Shown here: positions 29,758 through 39,674 of the stretch, in pieces
How positions within the stretch are numbered: position 1 is the stretch's first letter
Layout of the letters: the number at the start of each line of letters is the position of its first letter
Assembly: GCF_022549355.1 (NCBI RefSeq)
Contig: NZ_JAKZGL010000016.1
Location: 1-64,000 of the forward strand
Reading direction: 5' to 3'
DNA length: 64,000 nt
Origin: Acinetobacter sp. NIPH 2699
GTDB taxonomy: Bacteria; Pseudomonadota; Gammaproteobacteria; Pseudomonadales; Moraxellaceae
Position numbers and translations under genes: made by a program
The notes under the pieces: generated by a model
What the model saw: the letters and a program-made list of their open reading frames with translations, nothing else
Told to the model about the DNA's origin: nothing
Database searches by the model: none

Positions 29758-30147
29758 CTAATTCTTCATCCGAGCTGTCTTGGATCGAACAACATAAGTC
29801 AGGATTGAGAAAAGAAATGGAAAAATAAAAGCCATCCAAAATGCAATATCAGACTTTATAATTTTTTGGAGCACGGATAATTGAATATCCCCATCGGCAA
29901 CAGCAACCCAATCAATGGATACAGTATGATAAAGATAAGTCTTGAAGATCAAATATAAACTCAAAAAAGCAACTAAAAGTATAAATCCTAAACTACCCAT
30001 CAGAATAAAGGCGAGGACACCCAAGCCATCTACAGAATATAGCTCTTGTAGCATTCCTGACAGGACTGCTGTAATAAACATCAATCCCATCGCAATCGCC
30101 GAATGTTTTAAATAAACATCCCATCTAACGTTTTTATTAAAAACCAT
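29758..30147 (-). CDS. Small membrane protein downstream of the GST
   Basis: 129 residues with three predicted membrane segments: about residues 16-35, 42-68 and 100-120. I recognise no family. The start ATG 30147 overlaps the GST stop as TGATG, so the two are translationally coupled. The basic C-terminus (RSKTARMKN) suggests a cytoplasmic tail. The coupled TTG at 30150 is an alternative start. Confidence 0.68.
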   Translation of the reverse strand: MVFNKNVRWDVYLKHSAIAMGLMFITAVLSGMLQELYSVDGLGVLAFILMGSLGFILLVAFLSLYLIFKTYLYHTVSIDWVAVADGDIQLSVLQKIIKSDIAFWMAFIFPFLFSILTYVVRSKTARMKN

Positions 30148-30764
30148 CAAACTTTAATCGATAGCGCTTTTTGGATCGCAGGACGAGCGGTTAAACGTTC
30201 CATATAATCTTGTACATATGGATAATCTTCAAGTTGAATCCCTTGCCATTCATAACGCAATGCCCAAGGTAAAATCGCCATATCCGCAATCGAGTATTCA
30301 CCTGCTACAAACGTCTGACCAATCAACTGTTTATTCAAAACGGCATAGAGACGCTTGGTTTCATTGATATAACGATCCGTCGCATAAGGAATACGCTCAG
30401 GCGCAAACTTGTTGAAATGATGGTTCTGACCAAGCATTGGGCCAAAGCCACCCATTTGCCACATCAGCCACTGTTCAACTTCAACACGTTCTTGCTCATC
30501 ATCTGGATAGAATAAACCGGTCTTTCGACCCAAATATTGTAGGATTGCACCCGATTCAAATACAGAAATGGGTCCACCTCGTGGTCCATTCTGATCAACA
30601 ATCGCAGGAATTTTATTATTCGGAGAAATCCTTAAAAAGTCAGGCTGGAACTGATCATTCTCTAAAATATTGATGGGGAAAATTTGATAGGCAAGCCCCA
30701 TTTCTTCTAAAGCAATTGTTATTTTATGCCCATTGGGTGTACCCCAATAATATAAGTCAATCAT
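30147..30764 (-). CDS. yfcG: YfcG-like glutathione S-transferase
   Basis: 205-residue nu-class GST similar to E. coli YfcG, a glutathione-dependent disulfide-bond oxidoreductase. The N-terminal thioredoxin-like domain has TPNGHKITIALEE (about 9-21), SPNNKIPAIVD with the cis-Pro, and the glutathione-binding FESGAILQYLG. The linker WQMGGFGPMLGQNHHFNKFAPE is characteristic of the YfcG/YghU group. ATG 30764. It heads a coupled pair with the small membrane protein. Confidence 0.91.
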   Translation of the reverse strand: MIDLYYWGTPNGHKITIALEEMGLAYQIFPINILENDQFQPDFLRISPNNKIPAIVDQNGPRGGPISVFESGAILQYLGRKTGLFYPDDEQERVEVEQWLMWQMGGFGPMLGQNHHFNKFAPERIPYATDRYINETKRLYAVLNKQLIGQTFVAGEYSIADMAILPWALRYEWQGIQLEDYPYVQDYMERLTARPAIQKALSIKV

Positions 30765-30900
30765 TTATATTATCCTATTCATCGTTATCATGACTGTTTA
30801 TGGCGTTATAGCATATTTAATCCGTTCTTCGTATTATTCAAATACGAAACAAAACAATAAAGTACATCTTTTCAAATGGGCTGATGAGATGAAAGGAAAA

Positions 30901-31218
30901 CTACTGGTTTGCTAAGTATGCTTTGGCTTTTTCACCCACAAATTGTCGCCCTGCATTTTCGCCATTGATCCATTCTTCAACTGTAAATAAATCGAACAAT
31001 CCGACTTTAACTAAAGTTGGAATAGCCAGCGCTAACTCCTGTTCAACCTCACCACGTACGCCCGCATTATATAAGCTGATATTGTGCAACATCGTGGCCA
31101 CAGTCCCCGTTTGAACCCGACTGCCATCTTTTAATCTGACTTGCGGTAACACTTCTCCATCCTGTACCACTTTTTGATTTATTTCAGACAATTCATGTGT
31201 ACCATTTATTGTAGACAT
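30901..31218 (-). CDS. Conserved small hypothetical protein
   Basis: 105 residues, no signal peptide and no membrane segment. Contains LPQVRLKDGSRVQTGTVATML and a C-terminal VEEWINGENAGRQFVGEKAKAYL. I believe similar proteins exist in Acinetobacter, but I cannot name the family or a function. It follows the infC terminator and lies ahead of the GST gene by about 135 bp, so it is probably transcribed on its own. Confidence 0.7.
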   Translation of the reverse strand: MSTINGTHELSEINQKVVQDGEVLPQVRLKDGSRVQTGTVATMLHNISLYNAGVRGEVEQELALAIPTLVKVGLFDLFTVEEWINGENAGRQFVGEKAKAYLANQ

Positions 31219-31323
31219 TTGCGCGAACCCTCACGAAAATAGTTTAATTTTCCAGTAAATTTACCATGACTAAACTTTAATATTTGATGATTCTCGTTAC
31301 AACTCTTAAATATTTTTTGCATA

Positions 31324-31352
31324 AAAAAGCACCGCTTATTGCGGTGCTTTTT
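31324..31352. terminator. Terminator after infC
   Basis: Perfect inverted repeat AAAAAGCACCGC / GCGGTGCTTTTT around loop TTATT. On the minus strand it closes the thrS-infC unit and separates it from rpmI-rplT. Confidence 0.9.
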
Positions 31353-31366
31353 CTATCAAGAAAAAA

Positions 31367-31918
31367 TTACTTTTTCTTTTTCGGGCCAAGCAACATGCCC
31401 ATTTGACGGCCTTCCATTTTTGGAGCTTGTTCAACAACGCCAAATTCAGCCACATCGCCCTCAATTTTTTGCAATTGAGCTAAACCAAGCTGTTGGTGTG
31501 CCATTTCACGGCCACGGAAACGTAAGGTGATTTTCACTTTATTTCCCTCTTCAAGGAAACGTAAAATTGCACGCAATTTCACTTGATAATCACCTACATC
31601 CGTCGCAGGACGTAACTTGATTTCTTTCACTTGCACTTGATGCTGTTTTTTCTTCGCATCTTTTTGCTTTTGCTTTAAGTCAAATAAGTGCTTGTTGTAG
31701 TCCATGATTTTACAAACAGGAGGTTCTGCATTAGCAACGATCTCAACAAGGTCAAGATGGGCTTCTTCAGCAGCACGCAACGCTTCAGTTAATGAAACGA
31801 CTCCTTTTTGCTCACCATCTGCAGCAACGAGACGTACTTCTTTCGCACGAATCTCATCGTTAATCGCTGGACGGTTACTTTTAGCACCTTGTTGTTGGTT
31901 ACGGTCAGGCTGTTTAAT
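31367..31918 (-). CDS. infC: Translation initiation factor IF-3 (ATT start)
   Basis: IF-3 keeps 30S subunits free and proofreads the initiator tRNA and start codon. The protein begins at an ATT codon (31918-31916), followed by AAA CAG CCT, giving 183 residues; ATG-based calls would lose the first 46. GGAG lies 9 nt before ATT, inside the last codons of thrS. The N-domain has [14 protein letters not shown], the linker is rich in Lys/Gln, and the C-domain has [18 protein letters not shown] and [13 protein letters not shown] non-AUG start in infC is known to let IF-3 repress its own translation. Confidence 0.95.
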   Translation of the reverse strand: MKQPDRNQQQGAKSNRPAINDEIRAKEVRLVAADGEQKGVVSLTEALRAAEEAHLDLVEIVANAEPPVCKIMDYNKHLFDLKQKQKDAKKKQHQVQVKEIKLRPATDVGDYQVKLRAILRFLEEGNKVKITLRFRGREMAHQQLGLAQLQKIEGDVAEFGVVEQAPKMEGRQMGMLLGPKKKK

Positions 31919-31923
31919 CTTTA

Positions 31924-33846
31924 TTACTCCACGATATACCGGCCACGTTCGGCAACGGCAGATTTCACTAAGTCAATAAATGCATCCACTGACATAGTAC
32001 CTAAATTTTTTCCTGAGCGAGTTCGTACATTGACTGTACCTTCTTCAACTTCTCGATCACCAAGAACCAGAAGATAAGGAATACGCTCTAGGGTACGCTC
32101 ACGAATCTTAAATCCGATCTTTTCATTTCTCAAGTCAGAAATCGCACGAAGACCATTTCCCTTGAGTTTTGCGACCACTTGTTCACATGCTTCTGCCTGT
32201 GAATCAGTAATATTCATGACACACGCTTGAATTGGTGCAAGCCATGGTGGCATGAAACCCGCGTAGTGTTCAATCAGTATACCAATAAAACGTTCGAAAC
32301 TGCCAAGAATTGCACGATGTAACATGACTGGTTGATCACGTTCATTATCTTCAGTCACGTAAGAAGCATCTAAACGAATCGGCAAGTTGAAATCACATTG
32401 GATTGTACCGCATTGCCATACACGACCTAAGCAATCTTTCAATGAAAATTCAATTTTCGGGCCATAAAATGCCCCCTCACCTGGTTGTAAGTCCCAAGCT
32501 AGACCAGCATCATCAAGTGCATCTGCCAAAGATTTTTCAGCGATATCCCAAAGTGCATCATCACCCACACGTTTTTCTGGACGTGTTGACAATTTCATTT
32601 GTACGTCTTCAAAACCAAAATCTTTATAAACATCTAACGTCAGTTTGATAAAGTCAGCAACTTCCTTGCCGATTTGCTCTTTAGTACAGAAAATATGCGC
32701 ATCATCTTGCGTAAAGCCACGAACACGCATAATACCGTGTAAAGAACCTGATGGCTCATTACGATGACAAGAACCAAACTCAGCTAGGCGAATTGGTAAA
32801 TCACGGTAAGATTTCAAACCTTGGTTAAACACTTGAACGTGACATGGACAGTTCATTGGCTTTACCGCATAGTTACGGCTTTCTGAATGCGTCGTAAACA
32901 TGTTTTCTGCGTAGTTTGCGGCATGTCCAGATTTTTCCCACAGAGTAAAATCTACAATTTGTGGCGTCTTAATTTCTAAGTAACCGTGGTCTTGTTGAAC
33001 TTTACGCATGTATTGTTCAAGCACTTGATAAATCGTCCAGCCGTTCGGATGCCAGAACACCATACCGGGTGCTTCTTCTTGCATATGGAACAAGTCTAAT
33101 GCTTTACCAATTTTACGGTGGTCACGCTTTTCAGCTTCTTCAATACGTTTAATATAAGCAGCTAACTGTTTTTTATCTGCCCACGCTGTACCATAAATAC
33201 GTTGTAGTTGTTCATTCTTCGCATCACCACGCCAGTAAGCACCAGAGATTTTAGTGAGCTTGAATGATTTTAAGAATTTGGTGTTGGGTACGTGTGGACC
33301 ACGACACATATCCAAATAATCTTGATGGTAGTACAAGCCCATTTCAGTTTCATTCGGCATGTCTGCAATCAAGCGTAATTTGTATTCTTCGCCACGCGCT
33401 GTAAATTCAGCAACAACGTCGTCACGTGGTGTCATTTTCTTAATCACGTCATAATCTTGATCGATGAGCTTTTTCATGCGCTCTTCAATCGCAGCCATAT
33501 CATCCAATGTAAATGGACGTGGCATCCAGATGTCGTAGTAGAAACCTTCTTCGATCACAGGACCGATCACCATTTTCGCTTCAGGGAACAATTGCTTAAC
33601 AGCATGTCCAACAAGGTGCGCACATGAGTGACGAATAATGTCTAAACCTTCTTCATCTTTCGGTGTAATAATCTGAACTGTTGCATCGTCTGTGATGAGA
33701 TCACAAGCATCCACCAAGCGATCATTGATACGGCCTGCTACAGTATTTTTTGCAAGACCCGGACCAATGCTTTGAGCTAGTTCCATGACGGAAATCGGAT
33801 GATCAAACTGTTTCTGATCACCATTTGGCAAAGTAATGATTGGCAT
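31924..33846 (-). CDS. thrS: Threonyl-tRNA synthetase
   Basis: 640-residue class II synthetase. An N-terminal TGS domain (about 1-62) is followed by the editing domain with the zinc/His motif [17 protein letters not shown] (about 72-88), the catalytic core ([14 protein letters not shown] and [10 protein letters not shown]), and the anticodon-binding domain at the C-terminus. Zn-binding Cys and His residues in MNCPCHVQ are present. It lies 5 bp from the infC ATT start. A short stem is possible in the leader at 33863-33892, but control by tRNA-like operators is not shown. Confidence 0.96.
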   Translation of the reverse strand: MPIITLPNGDQKQFDHPISVMELAQSIGPGLAKNTVAGRINDRLVDACDLITDDATVQIITPKDEEGLDIIRHSCAHLVGHAVKQLFPEAKMVIGPVIEEGFYYDIWMPRPFTLDDMAAIEERMKKLIDQDYDVIKKMTPRDDVVAEFTARGEEYKLRLIADMPNETEMGLYYHQDYLDMCRGPHVPNTKFLKSFKLTKISGAYWRGDAKNEQLQRIYGTAWADKKQLAAYIKRIEEAEKRDHRKIGKALDLFHMQEEAPGMVFWHPNGWTIYQVLEQYMRKVQQDHGYLEIKTPQIVDFTLWEKSGHAANYAENMFTTHSESRNYAVKPMNCPCHVQVFNQGLKSYRDLPIRLAEFGSCHRNEPSGSLHGIMRVRGFTQDDAHIFCTKEQIGKEVADFIKLTLDVYKDFGFEDVQMKLSTRPEKRVGDDALWDIAEKSLADALDDAGLAWDLQPGEGAFYGPKIEFSLKDCLGRVWQCGTIQCDFNLPIRLDASYVTEDNERDQPVMLHRAILGSFERFIGILIEHYAGFMPPWLAPIQACVMNITDSQAEACEQVVAKLKGNGLRAISDLRNEKIGFKIRERTLERIPYLLVLGDREVEEGTVNVRTRSGKNLGTMSVDAFIDLVKSAVAERGRYIVE

Positions 33847-34112
33847 AATAAAATCCTTAAGGAGTGATGCCCTCTACGAAGGAGCATATCACCGCGAGAT
33901 TATGTATTGAGGAGAACCTCAAAAGATAAAAAACGGCGGATAAAAAGTATCGAAGATTTTACACAGGTTTAGGCTAGGATGAAACCTTTGTGTCAGAAAA
34001 ACCCAAGTTCATTCAAGGTTTCCTCTCAGACTAAAGCCTAAATGATTTAGATTGAACGAAACACTATGTTGATCTAGATAGAAATGAAAAAAACATTCAT
34101 GGAGCAATACAC

Positions 34113-35756
34113 ATGGTCAGTGCATATGATGAGTTACCACAAACACCAGCAAACTTTGTCGCGTTATCTCCGTTACGCTATCTAGAACGTGCTGCTTATA
34201 TTTATCCAGATCAAGCGGCAATTATTCATGCTGAACGTCATATCACATGGCAACAAACCTACCAGCGCTGCCGTCAATTCGCTCATCAACTCGAAAAATT
34301 AGGGATTCAGAAAAATGATACCGTCTCGGTGTTATTACCCAATATCCCTGCCATGCTTGAAGCACATTTTGCTGTACCGATGGCAGGTGCGGTTTTAAAT
34401 ACCTTAAATACTCGCCTTGATGCCAAGACCATTGCCTTTATGTTGGAGCATGCAGAGGCTAAAGTGCTGTTGGTCGATCCTGAATTTCGACAAGTCGCAG
34501 TAGAGGCACTCAAACTCGTTCCACAAGACATTATTGTGATTGATGTGTTTGATACTGAATTTGATGGTGAACAAATTGCCATTGGACAATACGAATATGA
34601 ATCTTGGATCGCCCAAGGTAACCCAGAGTTTGAATGGCATTTACCCCAAGATGAATGGGATGCAATCAGTCTAAACTATACTTCTGGCACCACAGGCAAT
34701 CCGAAAGGTGTGGTCTATCACCATCGAGGAGCCTATCTCAATGCAGCAAGCAATATTCTAGCTTGCGGAATGAAGCCTCGTGCAGTTTACCTATGGACAC
34801 TGCCACTATTTCACTGTAATGGTTGGTGTTTTGCATGGTCAATTGCTGCAAGTGGTGGCACCAATATTTGTTTACGTCGTGTAGATCCTGCACTGGTCTT
34901 TAAATATATCGCACAGCATAAAGTTGATTATTTCTGTGGCGCACCGATTGTTTTATCCATGCTCATCAATGCACCTCAAGAACAAAAAGTTGTATTTGAA
35001 CATCATGTTGAGGTGATGGTCGCTGGTGCAGCCCCTCCCGTTGCCGTTATTGAAGGCATGCATCATATCGGCATAAATGTAAATCACGTCTATGGCTTGA
35101 CTGAAACCTATGGCCCTTCAGCACTGTGCGCAACGCAAGCAGGCTGGAGTGATTTATCTATTCAGGAACAGGCTCAACTTCATTCACGTCAAGGCGTGCC
35201 ATATCCGTTGCAAGACAGTATGCGTGTACTTGATCCTGAGAGCATGCAACCTGTACCCAATGATGGTCAAACCATGGGAGAAATTATGTTCCGTGGCAAT
35301 ATCGTCATGAAAGGTTATTTGAAAAACCCACAAGCGACTGAAGAGGCATTTAAAGGTGGCTGGTTCCATACCGGTGATTTAGCCGTTTGTCATCCTGACG
35401 GCTATGCCAAAATTACCGACCGTTCTAAAGATATTATCATTTCAGGCGGCGAAAATATTTCGTCTTTGGAAGTTGAAGATGTGCTCTATCGCCATCCTGC
35501 TGTGCTCACCGCTGCGGTCGTGGCGAAACCTGATGAACGCTGGCAGGAAGTACCATGCGCATTTATTGAACTCAAACAAGGTGCATCCGCGTCAACCGAA
35601 GAAATCATTGCGCACTGTCACAAAGAGCTGGCCCGCTTTAAAGTTCCGAAAGATATCGTGATTACTGAAATCCCAAAAACATCAACAGGCAAATTACAGA
35701 AATTTATTTTACGTGAGTGGGCAAAACAACGTGCGTCAGGTGAATTTGGACATTAA
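34113..35756 (+). CDS. Acyl-CoA synthetase (AMP-binding, medium-chain type)
   Basis: ANL-superfamily ligase of 547 residues that activates a carboxylic acid to an acyl-CoA via an acyl-AMP. The P-loop-like A3 motif NYTSGTTGNPKGVVYHHRG (about 187-205), the LPLFHCNGW block, the A5 motif VYGLTETYGP, the A7/A8 hinge TGDLAVCHPDGYAKITDRSKDIIISGGENIS region, and the catalytic Lys in PKTSTGKLQKF near the C-terminus are all present. The pattern matches the AlkK/DmdB-like medium- or short-chain group rather than FadD. Monocistronic. Confidence 0.88.
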   Translation: MVSAYDELPQTPANFVALSPLRYLERAAYIYPDQAAIIHAERHITWQQTYQRCRQFAHQLEKLGIQKNDTVSVLLPNIPAMLEAHFAVPMAGAVLNTLNTRLDAKTIAFMLEHAEAKVLLVDPEFRQVAVEALKLVPQDIIVIDVFDTEFDGEQIAIGQYEYESWIAQGNPEFEWHLPQDEWDAISLNYTSGTTGNPKGVVYHHRGAYLNAASNILACGMKPRAVYLWTLPLFHCNGWCFAWSIAASGGTNICLRRVDPALVFKYIAQHKVDYFCGAPIVLSMLINAPQEQKVVFEHHVEVMVAGAAPPVAVIEGMHHIGINVNHVYGLTETYGPSALCATQAGWSDLSIQEQAQLHSRQGVPYPLQDSMRVLDPESMQPVPNDGQTMGEIMFRGNIVMKGYLKNPQATEEAFKGGWFHTGDLAVCHPDGYAKITDRSKDIIISGGENISSLEVEDVLYRHPAVLTAAVVAKPDERWQEVPCAFIELKQGASASTEEIIAHCHKELARFKVPKDIVITEIPKTSTGKLQKFILREWAKQRASGEFGH

Positions 35757-35763
35757 TCCTCAA

Positions 35764-35795
35764 AAAAAAGAAGTTTCCAAGGAAACTTCTTTTTT
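35764..35795. terminator. Terminator between acyl-CoA synthetase and darP
   Basis: Inverted repeat AAAAAAGAAGTTTCC / GGAAACTTCTTTTTT with a tight AA centre (so the real loop is larger). It can act in both directions for these convergent genes. Confidence 0.88.
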
Positions 35796-35799
35796 AGCT

Positions 35800-36339
35800 T
35801 TAACCTTGATCAGACAATAAAGCAATCTGCTGTACATAATTGACCAGCTTAAGCTTGGAGGCTTCAAGCTCTTCCTCACTCACTTGTCGTTTGATATCAC
35901 GATGAATACGTAACACATGCTGACGTAAAGTATGACGCTCAGAAGCATTATAAACTTTACTAAATTCATTGATAATCGGGTCACCCTGATCAATCATACG
36001 ATCAACCCAACGCATCAATTGCATTTGTTTTTTAGCACCTTGCTGCGGTGTTAAATAAGACAAAATCGTGGTTTCATTTTCATTGCGTAATAACTTACCA
36101 ATTCGTAAAAACTGACGACGTTTTGCTTCATATGAACTAATCGTTTGTACATCAAGCAGCGCATCAATTAAACGCTCATCGACAGGCAGTTTTTGAATCT
36201 GTTTTGGATTCAATTGAGCCAGTTGTTCACCCAAAGCGGCCATGCGCTGTACTGCTTTTTTTTGCTCAGTTCTACTCGCACGCCCTTCTAATGACTCAAA
36301 ATCTTCATCGGTATAACGCTGCTGGGTACGACGTGACAC
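35800..36339 (-). CDS. darP: DarP/YjgA ribosome-associated protein (DUF615)
   Basis: 179-residue basic protein that, in E. coli, associates with pre-50S particles and helps peptidyl transferase centre maturation. Contains LPVDERLIDALLDVQTISSYEAKRRQFLRIGKLLR (about 51-85) and a helical C-terminus. It is the last gene of the npr-rapZ run, 2 bp downstream of npr. Confidence 0.92.
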   Translation of the reverse strand: MSRRTQQRYTDEDFESLEGRASRTEQKKAVQRMAALGEQLAQLNPKQIQKLPVDERLIDALLDVQTISSYEAKRRQFLRIGKLLRNENETTILSYLTPQQGAKKQMQLMRWVDRMIDQGDPIINEFSKVYNASERHTLRQHVLRIHRDIKRQVSEEELEASKLKLVNYVQQIALLSDQG

Positions 36340-36341
36340 TA

Positions 36342-36611
36342 TTACTCTGCCTCATAAAATTTTGCTGCGAACAGCGTTTGAATTTCTTCCAGTGCCTTTT
36401 CTTCATCAGCACCTTCAATGACTAATCTTAATGTGGTGCCCTTACCAGCACCTAGCATCAACAATGACATAATGTTTTTTGCATCAACCAACTTATCGCC
36501 CTTACCAATTTGGATAGAAGAACGAAACTTCGTCGTCACTTCAATAAGTTTACCAGATGCGCGTGCGTGTAAGCCGAGTTTATTAATTACATCAATTGTT
36601 GTGTCTATCAT
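36342..36611 (-). CDS. npr: HPr-family phosphocarrier NPr (PTS-Ntr)
   Basis: 89-residue HPr-like phosphocarrier. The phospho-acceptor His15 is in the GLHARASG motif, and the regulatory-loop Ser49 lies in KNIMSLLML. The genomic neighbour rapZ (4-nt overlap) is the standard partner of NPr in the PTS-Ntr cluster, so this is NPr rather than sugar-PTS HPr. PtsN and PtsP are not in this window. GigA/GigB of Acinetobacter, encoded at 1374-2996, has been reported to be linked to PTS-Ntr. Confidence 0.92.
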   Translation of the reverse strand: MIDTTIDVINKLGLHARASGKLIEVTTKFRSSIQIGKGDKLVDAKNIMSLLMLGAGKGTTLRLVIEGADEEKALEEIQTLFAAKFYEAE

Positions 36612-37459
36612 GACCAGTGCTTCATTTCTCTATGTAAGATTTGGACAGCCCATTTTGCCTCAAGGGCTTGTTTGAGTCTATCCACAATATAAACTGAACG
36701 ATGCTGCCCACCGGTACATCCCACTGAAATCGTCATATAGTGGCGATGTCCTTCTGCAAATGCAGGCAACCATTTATCTAAAAAAGTATAAATATCTTCA
36801 AACATTTCACTGGTTTGTTGACTACTTTCTAAAAAACGACGTACTGGCTCATCCAAGCCAGAAAAACGACGTAATTCTAAATCCCAATGCGGGTTAGGTA
36901 AATGACGAACATCAAATACATAATCAGCATCCAATGGAATACCGTGCTTATAACCAAAGGACTGCAAAATAACAATCAAATTATTCGATTGTCCCAGTTT
37001 AGACAACAAAATATGCTTTAAATCATGGACACTTTTATCCGTCGTATCAATATGCACAGTAGAGCGGAATTGTATCGGAATCAGTAGCTGTTTTTCTTCC
37101 TGTATACATTGCAACAGGCTATTAAAACGATTCGCCAAAGGATGCGGTCTGCGTGATGCACTAAAACGCGCAATCAAACTTTGATCTTGCGTGGTTAAAT
37201 AAATAATATCCACTGAACCATGTTTTTGTAATTGGTCAAAAACTTGATCGAACTCTTGCATATCGGCACGAGTACTTCGAACATCGACACCCAAAGCCAG
37301 TTGTTCCAGATTGTTTTCACGATCTAGTTTTGCCACTATTTCAGGCAACAATGCCAAAGGTAAGTTATCAATACAATAATACCCCAGATCTTCAAGCACT
37401 TGTAATGCAGAGGATTTTCCTGAGCCAGATTGTCCTGTGACGATAAGAATACGCTTCAT
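36608..37459 (-). CDS. rapZ: RNase adapter protein RapZ
   Basis: 283-residue P-loop protein. Walker [10 protein letters not shown] is at residues 8-16, and the C-terminal RNA-binding domain contains [18 protein letters not shown] (about 247-264). In E. coli it guides RNase E to the GlmZ sRNA to tune glucosamine-6-phosphate synthesis. It is coupled to npr by a 4-nt overlap. Confidence 0.95.
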   Translation of the reverse strand: MKRILIVTGQSGSGKSSALQVLEDLGYYCIDNLPLALLPEIVAKLDRENNLEQLALGVDVRSTRADMQEFDQVFDQLQKHGSVDIIYLTTQDQSLIARFSASRRPHPLANRFNSLLQCIQEEKQLLIPIQFRSTVHIDTTDKSVHDLKHILLSKLGQSNNLIVILQSFGYKHGIPLDADYVFDVRHLPNPHWDLELRRFSGLDEPVRRFLESSQQTSEMFEDIYTFLDKWLPAFAEGHRHYMTISVGCTGGQHRSVYIVDRLKQALEAKWAVQILHREMKHWS

Positions 37460-37487
37460 GGCATTTTGCCCTTTTTATTTTCAAGTT

Positions 37488-38333
37488 CTAAGTTTTAAAA
37501 TGTATTTGTAAATTATCAATCAACCGTGTTGAACCAAGTTTTGCGGCAATAAATAACACCAAATCTTGGTCAAATTGTTCAATAGGTTGCAAGTTGGTTT
37601 GTCGAGCTTCCACATAATCCACAATGAACCCAGCTTGTGTCAATTGAGCAGAGACATTTGCTAACACTTGTGAAAGCACTTGCCCTTCATGCAATTGTTG
37701 CTCGGCCTGTTTTAACAATTGATAAATTGTTGGTGCAACCGCACGTTGTTGTTCAGACAAATATCCATTGCGTGAGCTTAATGCCAAGCCATCTTCAGCA
37801 CGAACGATTGGTACACCCATCACTTCCAACGGCATGTTTAAGTCTTGAACCAATTGACGAATCACCGCCAACTGCTGATAGTCTTTTTCACCAAAGAAGG
37901 CATAGTCAGGTTGTACAATATTGAATAACTTGGTGACAACAACCGCGACCCCGTCAAAATGACCTGGACGAGACTGACCACACAAATCATCGGTAATTTG
38001 ACCAACACTGATATTGGTCAAACGAGGATGCCTGCCATACATTTGCTCGACAGAAGGTGCAAAAATAATATCGCAGCCCACATCGGCCAATAACCGACTA
38101 TCTTGCTCTAAAGTACGTGGGTAGCTATCAAAATCCTCACCTGCGCCAAACTGGATTGGATTGACAAAAATACTGACCACTACCACATCACAGATCTTTT
38201 TCGCAGCACGAACCAAAGTCAAATGACCTTCATGCAAATTGCCCATGGTGGGTACAAAACCAATCATCTTTTTTGCAGTACGCGCGGGTGCAAGTGACGC
38301 AGTTAAGCCTTGTATCGTTGTTTCTGTTTTCAT
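37488..38333 (-). CDS. panC: Pantothenate synthetase
   Basis: Joins pantoate and beta-alanine, using ATP, to give pantothenate. The nucleotidyltransferase signature [14 protein letters not shown] is at about residues 28-41, and FGEKDYQQ and the KMSKS-like SSRNGYLS at about 187-194 are present. 281 residues. It starts 3 bp after the panB stop, forming a panB-panC operon. Confidence 0.96.
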   Translation of the reverse strand: MKTETTIQGLTASLAPARTAKKMIGFVPTMGNLHEGHLTLVRAAKKICDVVVVSIFVNPIQFGAGEDFDSYPRTLEQDSRLLADVGCDIIFAPSVEQMYGRHPRLTNISVGQITDDLCGQSRPGHFDGVAVVVTKLFNIVQPDYAFFGEKDYQQLAVIRQLVQDLNMPLEVMGVPIVRAEDGLALSSRNGYLSEQQRAVAPTIYQLLKQAEQQLHEGQVLSQVLANVSAQLTQAGFIVDYVEARQTNLQPIEQFDQDLVLFIAAKLGSTRLIDNLQIHFKT

Positions 38334-38336
38334 GAA

Positions 38337-39146
38337 TCAAAGCTCAACGTGGAAAGTATGTTCTTTTGCTGGGAAAGACTGGTCTTGGACGGCAACATGA
38401 TACGCTTTAAAGGCATCTAAGATCGCCGTTTCACCCGCCTGCTCTTTCATAAAGTTACGTACAAACCGCGCAACACGCCCAAAGGTTAAACCCAACATAT
38501 CTTGTGCAACCAAGACTTGACCATCGGTTTCATTCCCCGCACCAATCCCAATCACAGGCGTGTTCGGGAATAATTCAGCAATTTCTTTGCCTAGTTGAGC
38601 AGGTACACATTCAAGTAATAAAACAGCAGCACCAGCATCAACTACCGCTTGGCAGTCCGCAATCAATTGATCTGCTGCTTCACGTGTTCTCGCTTGAAGT
38701 TTATAACCACCAAAAACATGGACCGATTGTGGCGTTAAGCCTAAGTGGACACAGACAGGAACACCATTACGAGTCAATACCGTAACCAACTCGCTTAACC
38801 ATGCACCGCCTTCGATCTTGACCATTTGAGCGCCAACCTGCATCACGGTCTTGGCATTTTTCAAACCATCTTCAAGCGTTGCATAACTCATAAATGGCAG
38901 ATCAGTCATAATCAAAGCATGTGAGTTACCACGGCGTACAGCAGCAGTATGGTAAGCCATATCTTCAACAGTGACAGGAAGTGTAGAGTCTCTGCCTTGA
39001 ATCGCCATTCCTAGAGAATCACCAATTAAAATCGTATCAATTTCAGCCAATTCCATCGCTTTTGCCATACTTGCATCGTAACAAGTGAGGCAAGAAAACT
39101 TGCGTCCTTCGGCTTTAAACTTTCTTAAGTCACTTAGACTAATCAT
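38337..39146 (-). CDS. panB: 3-methyl-2-oxobutanoate hydroxymethyltransferase
   Basis: First committed step of pantothenate synthesis: makes ketopantoate from 2-oxoisovalerate and methylene-THF. It has the TIM-barrel motifs MLTCYDAS-like SCLTCYDASMAKAM, ILIGDSLGM, and KIEGG (metal and substrate binding). The frame runs back to 39167, but ATG 39146 has AGAGGA seven nt upstream and begins MISLSDLRKF, giving 269 residues. No panD or panE nearby. Confidence 0.95.
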   Translation of the reverse strand: MISLSDLRKFKAEGRKFSCLTCYDASMAKAMELAEIDTILIGDSLGMAIQGRDSTLPVTVEDMAYHTAAVRRGNSHALIMTDLPFMSYATLEDGLKNAKTVMQVGAQMVKIEGGAWLSELVTVLTRNGVPVCVHLGLTPQSVHVFGGYKLQARTREAADQLIADCQAVVDAGAAVLLLECVPAQLGKEIAELFPNTPVIGIGAGNETDGQVLVAQDMLGLTFGRVARFVRNFMKEQAGETAILDAFKAYHVAVQDQSFPAKEHTFHVEL

Positions 39147-39185
39147 GATGATGTCCTCTACAGGCATTTCCAGAACAAAATAATC

Positions 39186-39674
39186 TTAAGCGGTTGCCCA
39201 AGACTGATTTGCGATTACAGTCAAGTTTGCTTGCTGTACCAGTTCTAAATCTTTTAACGAATGACCATTTAACTGTAAATGAGCATCTAAATCTAATAAA
39301 GGGATAACCACAAAATCACGCTCAAGAATACCAATATGAGGCACAGTCAAACGTTCATTGTGAATTTGCTCATGACCATAGATCAGCAAATCCAGATCAA
39401 GAGTACGCTCACCCCAACGACGTAAACGTACACGTCCTGCTTCTTGCTCAAATTGTTGTAATTGATCAAGTAAAGCCAAAGGAGTAAGTGTAGTATCCAG
39501 TTGAACAACAGCGTTTAAGAAATTGGGTTGGTCTTGAGGTCCCATTGGCGGGCTTTGATAGAGCCGTGAAACGTGTACAGGACCTAAAGTCGCGAGCTTC
39601 GCAACAGCTTCGTATAAAATCTGCTGCGAATCCCCTAAATTACTTCCAAGACCAATAAAAGTGCGAATTGTCAT
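39186..39674 (-). CDS. folK: 6-hydroxymethyl-7,8-dihydropterin pyrophosphokinase
   Basis: HPPK of folate synthesis. The fold shows FIGLGSNLGDSQQ (about 5-17), the RWGERTLDLDLLIYG motif (about 85-99) with the metal-binding Asp pair, and the VPHIGILERDFVVIPLLDL block. 162 residues. The start overlaps the pcnB stop by 4 nt; panB follows 40 bp on. Confidence 0.95.
   Translation of the reverse strand: MTIRTFIGLGSNLGDSQQILYEAVAKLATLGPVHVSRLYQSPPMGPQDQPNFLNAVVQLDTTLTPLALLDQLQQFEQEAGRVRLRRWGERTLDLDLLIYGHEQIHNERLTVPHIGILERDFVVIPLLDLDAHLQLNGHSLKDLELVQQANLTVIANQSWATA

Noticed and set aside
31704..32077. Two plus-strand ORFs across the infC-thrS border
   Set aside because: They cover the infC N-terminal extension (ATT start) and the thrS end, both well supported.
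33847..34112. thrS operator resembling tRNA-Thr anticodon arms
   Set aside because: Only a short bulged stem at 33863-33892 was found; this is too weak to call an operator.
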